DNA from: an uncultured Kiloniellaceae bacterium
Lineage (GTDB): Bacteria > Pseudomonadota > Alphaproteobacteria > Kiloniellales > Kiloniellaceae
Assembly (NCBI GenBank): GCA_947500035.1
Contig: CANMQP010000003.1
Span: 124,001 to 188,000, forward strand
Reading direction: 5' to 3'
DNA: 64,000 nucleotides
The translations under genes were made by a program, and so were the position numbers. Of the stretch, positions 1-8,253 are shown piece by piece. Every line of letters starts with the position of its first letter. Position 1 is the stretch's first letter. The notes under the pieces were generated by a model. That model was given only the letters and a program-made list of their open reading frames with translations. It did not search any database and had not been told where the DNA came from.

Positions 1-449
1 CGCGTCATCTTCTGCGCTGCGGCCAGTGCAAGCAGGTCGGCGCGCAGCGGATCTTGCTCTGCAATGGCCGGGGGTGCATGGGCGGCGCTTGCGGTCAGCC
101 AGAAATATAGCGATAGATTGGCTTCGTGGTGCGGGAAGTCGGCGATCTGCGTGGGCAGGCGCAGGGCCTCGCCGTCAAAGCTCGACCTGGTGATACGTTC
201 TTCGCTGGTACCGAAGCGGCGGCGCCAGGACAGCCGGTGCCGGCTTGACTCTGGCGCGACCGCTTTTATCTCGACTGAGTTAGAACCACCCAGTCCCCGA
301 AAGAAAACTGCCAACCGCCCGCCGACCTCTTCGAGGTCGACCGCGGCTCCATGATGCACCTCCGGCGCATCCAGGCGGCTGGCGAATGCGTGCCACAGTT
401 TCCCGACCGATTCCTCGGGTTCCCATGGCTCGAAGGCGATTCCAGTCAT
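1..449 (-). CDS. norD: Nitric oxide reductase accessory protein NorD, N-terminal part
   Basis: Only the first 149 codons are inside the window; the gene runs off the left edge. The frame opens with an ATG at 449 and reads MTGIAFEPWEPEESVGKLWH, typical of the N-terminus of NorD. NorD proteins are roughly 600-residue cytoplasmic proteins with a C-terminal von Willebrand A domain. They work with the AAA+ protein NorQ, probably inserting the FeB iron into the NorB active site. The gene starts 9 bases after the norQ stop, so it is the last visible gene of norCBQD. The VWA domain and its MIDAS motif lie outside the window, so the call rests on the N-terminus and the gene order. Confidence 0.88.
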   Translation of the reverse strand, partial: MTGIAFEPWEPEESVGKLWHAFASRLDAPEVHHGAAVDLEEVGGRLAVFFRGLGGSNSVEIKAVAPESSRHRLSWRRRFGTSEERITRSSFDGEALRLPTQIADFPHHEANLSLYFWLTASAAHAPPAIAEQDPLRADLLALAAAQKMT

Positions 450-458
450 CGCTGTACC

Positions 459-1280
459 TCACCCAAAGACTGCGGTGACCAGATCCAGGAGTCCGCGTTT
501 TACATCCTCATCATCGGTTAGGGGTTCAATCATGGCTGCCAGGATGGCCCGTTCGACAGGCATACCCTGGTGGATCAGCGTGGCGCAGTAGACGAGCAGG
601 CGGGTTGAGACGCCTTCCTCCAGATCCTGTCCTCTGAGGCCCCGCAGCTTTCCGGCAAGCCGTACCAGCGGTGCAACTCGCTCTGCAGAGAGACCACTCT
701 CTGCCGCGACGATTGCGGTTTCCTGATCGGCGGCCGGGAAGTCGAATTCGATCGACAAAAAGCGTTGCCGGGTCGAGGGTTTCAGGGTCTTTAAAATGTT
801 CTGGTAGCCGGGATTGTAGGAAGCGACCAGCATAAAGCCCGGGGCCGCCTCCAATTCCTCTCCAGTGCGGTCGATCGGCAAGATTCGGCGGTCGTCTGTC
901 AGGGGGTGGAGCACGACCGTTACGTCTTTACGAGCCTCGACGACTTCGTCCAGATAGCAAATGGCACCGGCACGCACGGCGCGGGTCAGAGGGCCATCGA
1001 CCCAGACGGTTTCGCCACCCTTCAAAAGATATCGTCCGATCAGATCAGCGGCCGAAAGATCGTCATGGCAGGCGACCGTGTAGAGCGGCCGCTTGAGCTG
1101 AGCGGCCATGTGCGCCACGAAGCGGGTCTTGCCGCAACCGGTCGGTCCCTTGAGCAACAGCGGCAGGCCATTGCTGTGCGCCGCCGAGAAGATCTCACAC
1201 TCATCTCCCTGGGGAAGATAGAAGGGGGCTGCTGCCCCCTCCTTTTTTATGGCCCCTTCCATCACTATGGATCCTTCCAT
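459..1280 (-). CDS. norQ: MoxR-type AAA+ ATPase NorQ
   Basis: A 273-residue AAA+ ATPase that, with NorD, activates the NorBC nitric oxide reductase, probably by loading non-heme iron. The Walker A loop GPTGCGKT is at about residues 45-52, the Walker B segment AICYLDEVVEA follows about 70 residues later, and an arginine-finger region (STRQRF) comes after. The start chosen is the ATG at 1280, preceded by GGAG and 5 bases after the norB stop. A second ATG at 1262 also has an upstream AAGGA and would give 267 residues, so the exact start is uncertain by six codons. A long open frame running upstream into norB is an artefact. Gene order norB-norQ-norD matches Paracoccus-type nor operons. Confidence 0.93.
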   Translation of the reverse strand: MEGSIVMEGAIKKEGAAAPFYLPQGDECEIFSAAHSNGLPLLLKGPTGCGKTRFVAHMAAQLKRPLYTVACHDDLSAADLIGRYLLKGGETVWVDGPLTRAVRAGAICYLDEVVEARKDVTVVLHPLTDDRRILPIDRTGEELEAAPGFMLVASYNPGYQNILKTLKPSTRQRFLSIEFDFPAADQETAIVAAESGLSAERVAPLVRLAGKLRGLRGQDLEEGVSTRLLVYCATLIHQGMPVERAILAAMIEPLTDDEDVKRGLLDLVTAVFG

Positions 1281-1285
1281 CGCCT

Positions 1286-2659
1286 TTACTCCGCGGCAGC
1301 GCGCTGTTGCAGATGACCGGGCTCGATTACCTCTTTGCGCGGTACGAGGACTGCATAGATGAAGAGTAAGGCACCGAGGACGACGGCGACACCGGAACCG
1401 AAGCGCATCACATAGAAGATCTCGATCTGGTCCTGAACATCCATGAAGTTCTCCCCCATAACCCGCTGCAGATGGGTTTGCACAATCCCGGCAAAGGTGA
1501 GGACGAAGGTCATGAAAGTCATGCCGCCGGCCATCAGCCAGAAGGAGCACATGTTCAGCACCTGATTGTAAGGGTCGCGGTTCTTCAGGATCGGGAAGGC
1601 ATAGGTGAAGATCGCCAGATTCAGAGCGACGTAGGCCCCGAAGAAGGCGAGGTGACCGTGCGCGGCGGTGATCTGTGTGCCATGGGTATAGTAGTTGATT
1701 CCGTGTAGGGTGTGCATGAAGCCCCAGACCCCGGCTCCGAAGAAGGCGAGGACGGCGCAGCCCAGTGCCCATAAGAGCGCGGCCTTGTTCGGGTGATCGC
1801 GTCGGCCCTTCCAAACCATGACGAAGGCGAAGGCCATCATGCCGAAGAAAGGAATGACTTCGAGCGATGAAAAGATCGAGCCGATCCACTGCCAGTATCC
1901 GGGTGTTCCGATCCAGTAGTAGTGGTGGCCGGTGCCGAGAATGCCGCTGAAGAGCGCAGTTGCGACGATCACGTAAAGCCACTTCTCAACGATCTCACGG
2001 TCCACGCCCGTGAGCTTCAACATCAGGAAGGCCAGGATGGAGGCCATGATCAGTTCCCAAACACCTTCGACCCAAAGATGGATCACGTACCACCAGTACT
2101 GCTTGTCGAGTGCAAGGTTGGCGGGGTTATAGAAGGCGAAGAGGAAGAGAAGCGCTAGGCCCCAAAGACCGATCAGCAGGACGTTGGTGATTGCCGTTTT
2201 CTTACCCTTCAGCACCGTCATGGAGATGTTGTAGAGGAAGATCAGCGCGGCGACGACGATCCCGACTTTGACCCAGATCGGTTGCTCGAGGAATTCCCGT
2301 CCCTCCTGGCCGAGCAGCGCGTTGCCCTCGAAGAGATTGAAGATATAGGTTGCGACAACACCCAGAGTGCCGACCACCATGATGATAAGCGTCAGATAGG
2401 CCAACAAGGGGGAGTGAATTTCCTGCTCCGATTCCTCCGGGATCAGGAAGTAGGCCCCGCCCATGAAGCCGAGCAGCAGCCAGACCACCAGACTGTTCGT
2501 ATGCAGCATGCGCACGATGTTAAAGGGCAGAAGTTCGCTTAGCGTATTGGGCGCGACATAGATCCAGCCGGCAAGAAGGCCGCCGCTGACCTGGATCGCG
2601 AAGAGCGCCATTGCGACCAGGAAATAGGCCTGCGCAATCTTTTGGGTTTGATATTTCAT
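1286..2659 (-). CDS. norB: Nitric oxide reductase large subunit NorB
   Basis: Catalytic subunit of the cytochrome c-dependent nitric oxide reductase, reducing 2 NO to N2O in the cytoplasmic membrane. It has 457 residues and about 12 hydrophobic segments of the heme-copper oxidase fold. Visible landmarks are the histidine in HLWVEGVWELIMAS with its conserved glutamates, the pair of histidines in GTGHHYYW, and HGHLAFFGAYV. These supply ligands to heme b, heme b3 and the non-heme FeB. The ATG at 2659 starts MKYQTQKIAQAYFLVAMALF, 13 bases after the norC stop. An in-frame extension upstream overlaps norC and lacks NorB character. It is the second gene of norCBQD. Confidence 0.97.
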   Translation of the reverse strand: MKYQTQKIAQAYFLVAMALFAIQVSGGLLAGWIYVAPNTLSELLPFNIVRMLHTNSLVVWLLLGFMGGAYFLIPEESEQEIHSPLLAYLTLIIMVVGTLGVVATYIFNLFEGNALLGQEGREFLEQPIWVKVGIVVAALIFLYNISMTVLKGKKTAITNVLLIGLWGLALLFLFAFYNPANLALDKQYWWYVIHLWVEGVWELIMASILAFLMLKLTGVDREIVEKWLYVIVATALFSGILGTGHHYYWIGTPGYWQWIGSIFSSLEVIPFFGMMAFAFVMVWKGRRDHPNKAALLWALGCAVLAFFGAGVWGFMHTLHGINYYTHGTQITAAHGHLAFFGAYVALNLAIFTYAFPILKNRDPYNQVLNMCSFWLMAGGMTFMTFVLTFAGIVQTHLQRVMGENFMDVQDQIEIFYVMRFGSGVAVVLGALLFIYAVLVPRKEVIEPGHLQQRAAAE

Positions 2660-2672
2660 TGGGTCAGTCTCC

Positions 2673-3125
2673 TTAACCGGCGTCATTCGGTGGCCATTCC
2701 TGCGTGCGGATCGTATTGGTCCAAAGCAGGAAGTCCGTGAGGTCGCGAACCTCATCATCGGTCAGATGGAACTGTGGCATCTGACGCCGCCCCTCGACAC
2801 CGGTGGGCTGTGCATCCATCCAGGCTTTCATGACGTCGAAGGCAGCATCGGGATCATCGACCACACCCCAACGGGTCATCACGTTCCCCAGTTCCGGAGC
2901 AAAGTACGCGCCTTCGCCGAGAATGGTGTGGCAATTGACGCAGGCCTTCTCTTCCCAGATGCGTTTCCCGCGTTCGACACCTGCGCTTAAGGTCGCCTTG
3001 TTGGTGGACGTCTCGACGATGTAGATGTGGCTGTGAATGGACAGGCCCACGAAGATGACGATGAAGAATAATGACCCGCCATAAAATATGTTCCGGGCCA
3101 TGGACTTGGTCATGACTTCGCGCAT
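2673..3125 (-). CDS. norC: Nitric oxide reductase cytochrome c subunit NorC
   Basis: Membrane-anchored monoheme c-type cytochrome that passes electrons from periplasmic donors to NorB. It has 150 residues: one uncleaved N-terminal transmembrane helix at about 14-31, then a periplasmic heme domain with CVNCH (C62, C65, H66) and a downstream methionine in RQMPQF as likely sixth ligand. The start is the ATG at 3125, preceded by AAGGGGAG at good spacing. A longer frame reaching 3218 crosses the regulatory palindrome and is unlikely. A second ATG four codons in (MTKSMARN) is possible. First gene of the nor operon, with an NNR-type box about 64 bases upstream. Confidence 0.96.
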   Translation of the reverse strand: MREVMTKSMARNIFYGGSLFFIVIFVGLSIHSHIYIVETSTNKATLSAGVERGKRIWEEKACVNCHTILGEGAYFAPELGNVMTRWGVVDDPDAAFDVMKAWMDAQPTGVEGRRQMPQFHLTDDEVRDLTDFLLWTNTIRTQEWPPNDAG

Positions 3126-3189
3126 CGCGCTCCCCTTTTTGGAGTCGTTTACAGTATCGGGAGAATGCCGGAGCGACCGGCGGATAGCC

Positions 3190-3203
3190 TTAACGAAAGT
3201 CAA
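3190..3203. promoter_or_regulatory. NNR/DNR-type Crp-Fnr box upstream of norC
   Basis: The sequence TTAAC-GAAA-GTCAA is a near-perfect dyad of the TTGAC-N4-GTCAA type bound by NO-responsive Crp/Fnr regulators (NNR, DNR, NnrR). It lies 64 bases before the norC start, compatible with a class II activation position. The same 17 bases (CCTTAACGAAAGTCAAG) recur before nirS at 15812-15828. Binding is inferred from resemblance to known boxes. Confidence 0.8.
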
Positions 3204-3342
3204 GACGGCGGCTGGCAACTTGAAATGATTGTTTGTGATGGAAGAGGGGTTGTGCCGGCGCTGATGAAGCCCACCTGCAAGCTGGCCGGGATTGCTGTGG
3301 CGAGCGACCCCGGTCAGACACCTTCATCTATTGATTGAGGTG

Positions 3343-3726
3343 TTACTCGAACGTCATGAGATAGGCGATAACGTTCGCCCGGTCCTCTTCTTTCCGCAGG
3401 CCCGCGAAACTCATCTTGGTACCCGGTGTATGTTTCTTGGGCTTTAGGAGATACGCATCCAGTTCCCCTTCGCTCCAGACCACTCCTTCCTCTTTTTTCG
3501 CCATGAAGGCTTTGGAGTATTTGAAGCCCTCGACCGAGGCAATTTTCGCGCCGATGATGCCGTTAAGCTGCGGTCCGACTTTATTCTTCGCGCCTTCGCC
3601 AACCGCATGGCAGGCCTTGCATTTGTTGAAAACTTTCTTGCCTTTGTCGAGATGACCATCGGCGAAAGTCGGGGGCGAGATGGTAGCAAAAACCGCTGCC
3701 AAAAGAGCAGTTCTGAATATCGTCAT
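3343..3726 (-). CDS. Periplasmic class I c-type cytochrome (c2/c550-like)
   Basis: A 127-residue soluble cytochrome c. It has an N-terminal signal peptide ending around ADG, a heme motif CKACH (C36, C39, H40) and a methionine ligand in GTKMSF at about residue 103. The KKVFNKCKACHAVGEGAKNKVGPQLNG pattern, broken here as KKVFNKCKACHAVG then the GP.L.G loop, is that of alphaproteobacterial cytochrome c2/c550. The gene starts 26 bases after the nosX stop and is the last gene of the nos transcription unit, before norC, which has its own NNR box. By context it is a likely shared electron donor to NirS, NorBC and NosZ; this role is inferred. Confidence 0.92.
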   Translation of the reverse strand: MTIFRTALLAAVFATISPPTFADGHLDKGKKVFNKCKACHAVGEGAKNKVGPQLNGIIGAKIASVEGFKYSKAFMAKKEEGVVWSEGELDAYLLKPKKHTPGTKMSFAGLRKEEDRANVIAYLMTFE

Positions 3727-3752
3727 CTGTTTTCCTTTCCGTGAGCTTCACA

Positions 3753-4688
3753 TCAGATGAGTAGTTCGAGAGAGGCCGAGGGGTACACGGGCAACGTCCT
3801 GTCGATCGTCTCGCGCGGCAGCAGGCAGAAGGCGGTGGAGAGCCCGTCGGCGATGGCAGCCCGATCCGACGAGACAGAGACCAGTTTCCAGCTCTGAGCG
3901 GGTTTACCGCTCCGCGGATCGAGAATATGCCCGATGCCGTTTCCTGGATCGAGCAGCGTGCCCAGAGGCGCCGAAGTTGCGAGCGCACGATCCTCAAGTG
4001 GAAGCTGCCGAAGAATTTCGTTGTCCGGCGCGGCGATCCCCGCTTGCCAGGGCTCGCCGTTCGCCTTTCGGCCCAGAGCGCTGATCTCGCCCATGTCGAT
4101 CAGAACCTGGTTCAGCCCGCGGGCACGCAGGAGCGCTGCGATCTTGTCGGCAATATAGCCCTGCGCAATTCCGTTGAAGGTCAAGGCCATGCCCTCTCGG
4201 GCGAAGCGGACGGCTTCGGCGTTACAGTACAGGCGTGACCAGCCGGTACGTTGCTGAACTTCGGCAATTTCGCTGCGGGTTGGAGCGTCGCCCCGTAATG
4301 CGCGCTCGGCATAGAGCTGCCAGAGCGGCTGGACTGTCGGATCGAAGGCTCCTTCCGTTGACCGGTAGAGGGCGTCCGACAAGCTGATCAACTCCAGAAG
4401 TTCGGGCGGTGGTCCCTCCAAACGTCCCGTGCGATTGAGGCTCACCAACAGGGAATCTTGACGGTAAAGGCTGAAGATCTTTTCGAGCCGCCCGACTTCG
4501 GCTTCGACCGAAGCGAAGATCTCGTGTGCGCGCGTTTGGTCCACACCGAGCAGGGACATGGAGGCGTTTGCGCCAAGCGCGGTGCCTTGCCATCGCGCTT
4601 TCGGCGCTTCTGCCAGCGCGGCCGAAGGCAGGATCGCAAGCGCGGCGGAGACGCTCAGGAAACGGCGACGGGAGAGTCCTGAAGTCAT
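3753..4688 (-). CDS. nosX: NosX, ApbE-family FAD:protein FMN transferase
   Basis: A 311-residue periplasmic flavin transferase of the ApbE family. Known NosX proteins covalently attach FMN to NosR. The N-terminus carries a twin-arginine signal (SRRRFLSVSAALAILP). Family landmarks include LFSLYRQDSLL-like spacing, FDPTVQPLWQLY, FNGIAQGYIADKIAALL and the LIDMGEISALGRKANGEPW segment. The ATG at 4688 overlaps the nosL stop by 4 bases (ATGA). A likely substrate is the NosR encoded at 10151-12343. Whether it also modifies the paralogue NirI is open, because that protein's flavin motif is altered. Confidence 0.94.
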   Translation of the reverse strand: MTSGLSRRRFLSVSAALAILPSAALAEAPKARWQGTALGANASMSLLGVDQTRAHEIFASVEAEVGRLEKIFSLYRQDSLLVSLNRTGRLEGPPPELLELISLSDALYRSTEGAFDPTVQPLWQLYAERALRGDAPTRSEIAEVQQRTGWSRLYCNAEAVRFAREGMALTFNGIAQGYIADKIAALLRARGLNQVLIDMGEISALGRKANGEPWQAGIAAPDNEILRQLPLEDRALATSAPLGTLLDPGNGIGHILDPRSGKPAQSWKLVSVSSDRAAIADGLSTAFCLLPRETIDRTLPVYPSASLELLI

Positions 4689-5248
4689 TGCAGTGTCTCC
4701 TCCGCTACCGGGTTCTCTCCAGCTTGCTGACCTTCCCCAGGCAGGTCGAACTCGACAGGTGCCAGAACCGCCTCGCTTGGAATCTCGTCCAGTGACATGA
4801 CACGTCCGCCGCGCTCTTTTGCGAAGCGCTCGGCGGCATCGACCGTACCGAAGGGCGCAACCTCGGGCGCACCCATGCCGCCCTTTACGTCCGCGCCGAC
4901 CACGAAAGATGCTCTTTTGGCAACCACCCAGTTTGCTGCGCCGGGCTCATCCCAGCTTTTTGCCTTTTCCATATCGCTGACATAGATGGCGATTACGGGC
5001 GCATCGCGTTCCGGGCTTTGCAGATAGGCCAGGGCGTCACGAACCTGAGCGAAGAAGATCGGCTCAGGCATGCCTTCCAGGTGAATTTGCGCCTTTGGGC
5101 CGCCATGATCGGCGATCCACATCTGGCAATAGTGGCTCAGCGCGGTCTCTGTCAGGGGCACCGGGTCCGGAATCTGGGCGACTTCATCGCGGCAACCCGC
5201 AAGCGCGAACGGTGCGAGGAGAAGTGAAAGAAGAAGATGTCGTCTCAT
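4685..5248 (-). CDS. nosL: NosL copper-binding outer membrane lipoprotein
   Basis: A 187-residue lipoprotein that delivers Cu(I) during assembly of the nitrous oxide reductase copper centres. The ATG at 5248 starts MRRHLLLSLLLAPFALAGC, with a lipobox (LAGC, C19). The mature part includes SHYCQMWIADHGGPKAQI, where the cysteine and methionine are typical Cu(I) ligands of NosL, and FFAQVRDALAYL. The C-terminal segment is acidic and proline-rich. It overlaps nosY upstream and nosX downstream by 4 bases each, implying translational coupling. Upstream in-frame codons to 5401 are arginine-rich noise overlapping nosY. Confidence 0.95.
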   Translation of the reverse strand: MRRHLLLSLLLAPFALAGCRDEVAQIPDPVPLTETALSHYCQMWIADHGGPKAQIHLEGMPEPIFFAQVRDALAYLQSPERDAPVIAIYVSDMEKAKSWDEPGAANWVVAKRASFVVGADVKGGMGAPEVAPFGTVDAAERFAKERGGRVMSLDEIPSEAVLAPVEFDLPGEGQQAGENPVAEETLQ

Positions 5249-6069
5249 GGTTCGACTCTCCCGAATGCGCCGCGGGCCATAACCAGAGCCAGCGGCGGCC
5301 AAAGGATCAGTGATGCCGGGGCAACCCAGGCGGGGAGGGCATCGGCGGCGCCTGTCATCCCGGTCGCCAGGGCAACCCCCTCGGCGCCTGCGACGTTCCA
5401 AAGCCGGAAGGCGTCTGCCGGATTGAGGGCCAACAACCAGGGAAAGACTGAGCGGGTGAAGAAGCCCCCGTCGTCAAAGACGATCGCGCCCAGAAGGCTG
5501 AGATCGTAGAGCACCACGAACAACAGCCAGAGACCGGCGGCCAGACCGGCGGCCGCGGTGGCGCTTCCTGCCAGTGCGGACACCAGGTAGCCAAGCGCCA
5601 GAAAGGCGCCACCCAGCAAGATCGAGGTTCCGATAAGCCTGGCAAGCGCTATCAAACTTTCACTGCCCGCACCGCCGCTGAGGGCGGCCGCTGCACCAGC
5701 GGTGCCGAAGCCGAGCGTCATGGCAAATGCGAGCGTACCCAGATGTGCCAGGAATTTCCCGAGCAGGATTTCACCACGGGAAACCGGGTACGTCAGGATA
5801 AGCGCGAGTCCCCCTCGTTCCACATCGCCCGCGATCGCGTCGAACGCCATCATCAGGGCAAGCAAAGGGGCGAGGTAAACTGAGAGCGTGGTCATGGAAG
5901 CCACGGAAACGGTCAAGAGGTCGACCCCGAGTGCACCGGTTGGAGCTGCCCCAGCAAAGGTCAGCGCCAGGGCAAAGAGCATCATGATGAGGCTGGCCGT
6001 CAACACCCAGAGGTTTCGCCGTGCGATCCGCAGTTCGGTCGAGGCGATAGCAAGAACACGGCTTATCAT
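5245..6069 (-). CDS. nosY: NosY, permease of the NosDFY ABC-type complex
   Basis: A 274-residue integral membrane protein with about six transmembrane segments, starting MISRVLAIASTELRIARRN. It pairs with the ATPase NosF and the periplasmic NosD to remodel or transport during maturation of the CuZ centre of NosZ. The ATG at 6069 overlaps the nosF stop by 4 bases and its own stop overlaps nosL by 4 bases. Alanine- and leucine-rich helices, the cytoplasmic DAIAGDVERGGLALILTYPVSR loop (read in two parts around RGG) and position fit ABC-2-type permeases of the NosY family. Confidence 0.94.
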   Translation of the reverse strand: MISRVLAIASTELRIARRNLWVLTASLIMMLFALALTFAGAAPTGALGVDLLTVSVASMTTLSVYLAPLLALMMAFDAIAGDVERGGLALILTYPVSRGEILLGKFLAHLGTLAFAMTLGFGTAGAAAALSGGAGSESLIALARLIGTSILLGGAFLALGYLVSALAGSATAAAGLAAGLWLLFVVLYDLSLLGAIVFDDGGFFTRSVFPWLLALNPADAFRLWNVAGAEGVALATGMTGAADALPAWVAPASLILWPPLALVMARGAFGRVEP

Positions 6070-6983
6070 GGCTGTTCCTCCCCGGAAAAACGCCGATAGA
6101 GGTCCTCGAGACTCGGGGGTGACATTTCGACATCTGTTACGAGATCACCTAGTGCGGCGATCCGCGCCAGGCGTTCCATCTTCTGGTCCGGCCGGCAAAG
6201 GAGCTCGACCGAGGCTCCGTTGACTCTCTGTCCACCTAATTCTGCATGCAGTTCCGTGGCATCGTTGTTCTTCGCGGTCAGTTTCAAACGGATCGGCAGA
6301 CCGGCCCGTTTGCTGAGGCGCGCCAGACTGTCGTCGGCAACCAGCTTACCTTTGCGCAGGATCGCGATGCGATCGGTGCGGGCTTCCACCTCTGTAAGCG
6401 CGTGGGAGGAGATCAACAGGGCCGTGCCCTGGGCCGCCATCTCATCGATAATGCTGTAGAGCTCGTATCGGGAAATCGGATCGAGGCCGCTCGCCGGTTC
6501 ATCGAGCAGTGCAACGCGCGGGCGCCCCAGCAACACTTGAGCCAACCCCAGACGCTGGCGCATCCCCTTCGACCAGGTGCCGATCCGGCGGTCCGCTGAA
6601 TCCGCGAGACCGACCCTTTCCAGCAGGGGGGCAACGATGCTGCGCGGTTCACCGGCAAGCCTGGCGAAGAGCGAGAGCTGCTCACGTCCGCTCAGTGCGC
6701 GATGAAAGGCGACTGCCTCGGGCAGATACGCCACAGCCTTTCTGGCGGCGTCGGAACCTGGATACGCACCGGCAATCGTGATTTGCCCTGCGTTCGGCGT
6801 GCTCAATCCTAAAACTTGTTTCATCAACGTGGTCTTGCCCGCGCCGTTGTGACCCAGAAGCGCCACGCGCTCGCCGGGCCGCAGATCGAGACTGACGTCG
6901 CGGAGGACTTCTGCTGACCCGTGACTCTTGCACAGCTTCTCGACCTTCAGGACGGCATCGCCGGAGGCGGTGTTGTCTATCAT
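6066..6983 (-). CDS. nosF: NosF, ATP-binding subunit of the NosDFY complex
   Basis: A 305-residue ABC ATPase. Walker A (GHNGAGKT) is near residue 44, an ABC signature variant (WSKGMRQRLGLAQ) near residue 138, and Walker B (RVALLDEPASGLDP) follows, with an H-loop histidine in LISSHAL. It powers the NosFY part of the complex needed for copper-sulfur cluster biogenesis in nitrous oxide reductase. The ATG at 6983 overlaps the nosD stop by 4 bases. It sits in the canonical nosDFYLX order. Confidence 0.95.
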   Translation of the reverse strand: MIDNTASGDAVLKVEKLCKSHGSAEVLRDVSLDLRPGERVALLGHNGAGKTTLMKQVLGLSTPNAGQITIAGAYPGSDAARKAVAYLPEAVAFHRALSGREQLSLFARLAGEPRSIVAPLLERVGLADSADRRIGTWSKGMRQRLGLAQVLLGRPRVALLDEPASGLDPISRYELYSIIDEMAAQGTALLISSHALTEVEARTDRIAILRKGKLVADDSLARLSKRAGLPIRLKLTAKNNDATELHAELGGQRVNGASVELLCRPDQKMERLARIAALGDLVTDVEMSPPSLEDLYRRFSGEEQP

Positions 6984-8251
6984 GAGGAATCTCCCAGGTT
7001 AGGGATCTCGATTTCGACCGGCTGCATCATCGGGCGGCTGTCGAAGACACCACCCGGCAGCAGCGCGGGAAAGGCCGATTGGGACCAGCGCACGAGCTGC
7101 ACGGCTGGGGCGCCCAACAGGAGCTTCGCCGCGGGCTGAGTCCAGAGGATGTGATCCATGCGGTCATTCGGGCGGTAAGGGGTATCGGCGATGCCGTCAC
7201 CGTTGATGTCATAGGCGGCGAAGTCGCTCCAATAGTTCCCAAGGCCATCGGCCGACCAGTCGATCCAGCGCGAACCGACGTATTTGACTTGTGTACGGTT
7301 GCCGATGAAGGCGTTGCCGCTGATTTCATTCCGCTCGGAGCCGGCAGTGAAGTGAATACCGGTCACACAGCGCTCGAAGCGGTTATCGGAAATTCGGTTT
7401 TTGTGGGCGTTGTAGAGAAAGGTGCAGCGATTGCCGCCGTCGCGTACGAGATTGCCCCGGACTTCGGAACTGTTCGCATAGTTCAGCATGATGCCGTGAT
7501 CGGCGTCGCCGATGGAGATGTTTCCGATGATCCGGACACGCTTGGAGAACATGACCGCGTAACCCAGGTCATTGCCGATTGAGACATTGCCGATCACTTC
7601 GCTGTCGTTGGCATGCATGTAGTGCACGGCAAAGCGAAGCTCGCGGAAGCGATTGTGCTTGAAAGAGTTCTTTTTCGAGGTGTTCACGAAGATGCCGTCA
7701 CGTCCCCACTGGATATCATTGCCTTCGACCCGGGCGCCTGGTGCATTCCAGACGTAGACGCCGTTACCTCGATCGTTGACGCGGTGATCCTGGCGTCCCT
7801 TGATGACGTTGTTCGCGACCAGGGAGTCTTTCGCACCGTGGATATTGACGCCGTAAAGATTGCCGATCAGCCGGTTATTTTCGACGACCGCGCCTTTTGC
7901 TTTCTTGCCCAGGGTGACTCCTGAGTCGATGGTCTGATGAGATGACCCCGAGCCTTCAATAATCAAACCGCGGATGATGACACCCGGCACGGTCACGCTA
8001 ATCACGCTGCCCTGACCGAGGCCGTCGATGACGGCTGCACCATTGCCCTCCAGAGTAAGGGCTTTGTCGATAACGATGGCGCCGGGATGGCGCCCTGGCG
8101 CAAGCTTCAGGACATCGCCGTCTTTGGCCTGCGCCAGGATTTGAGACAAAGCCCCGGGCTCGGCCGGCACCACCCATTCGCCTGCGGCGGATGCTGGCGG
8201 CCAAATCAGAAGCGCTAGCATGAGCGCCGTGATGAACCCGGGGCGTTTCAT
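6980..8251 (-). CDS. nosD: NosD, periplasmic beta-helix copper-maturation protein
   Basis: A 423-residue exported protein with a signal peptide (MKRPGFITALMLALLIWPPASA) followed by parallel beta-helix repeats of the NosD/CASH type. Recurrent N-N-x-I and G-I/V motifs are visible, for example GVNIHGAKDSLVANNVIKG and NGVYVWNAPG. The C-terminus contains the characteristic NYWSDFAAYDINGDGIADTPY block. It interacts with NosFY and copper carriers to assemble CuZ in NosZ. The ATG at 8251 lies 2 bases after the nosZ stop; an upstream extension to 8326 overlaps nosZ and lacks a signal peptide. Confidence 0.95.
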   Translation of the reverse strand: MKRPGFITALMLALLIWPPASAAGEWVVPAEPGALSQILAQAKDGDVLKLAPGRHPGAIVIDKALTLEGNGAAVIDGLGQGSVISVTVPGVIIRGLIIEGSGSSHQTIDSGVTLGKKAKGAVVENNRLIGNLYGVNIHGAKDSLVANNVIKGRQDHRVNDRGNGVYVWNAPGARVEGNDIQWGRDGIFVNTSKKNSFKHNRFRELRFAVHYMHANDSEVIGNVSIGNDLGYAVMFSKRVRIIGNISIGDADHGIMLNYANSSEVRGNLVRDGGNRCTFLYNAHKNRISDNRFERCVTGIHFTAGSERNEISGNAFIGNRTQVKYVGSRWIDWSADGLGNYWSDFAAYDINGDGIADTPYRPNDRMDHILWTQPAAKLLLGAPAVQLVRWSQSAFPALLPGGVFDSRPMMQPVEIEIPNLGDSS

Positions 8252-8253
8252 GG

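Noticed and set aside
64-354. Plus-strand open frame of 96 codons at the left edge
   Set aside because: It is antisense to norD, has no ribosome-binding site, and is rich in Arg/Ser in the way shadow frames of GC-rich genes are.
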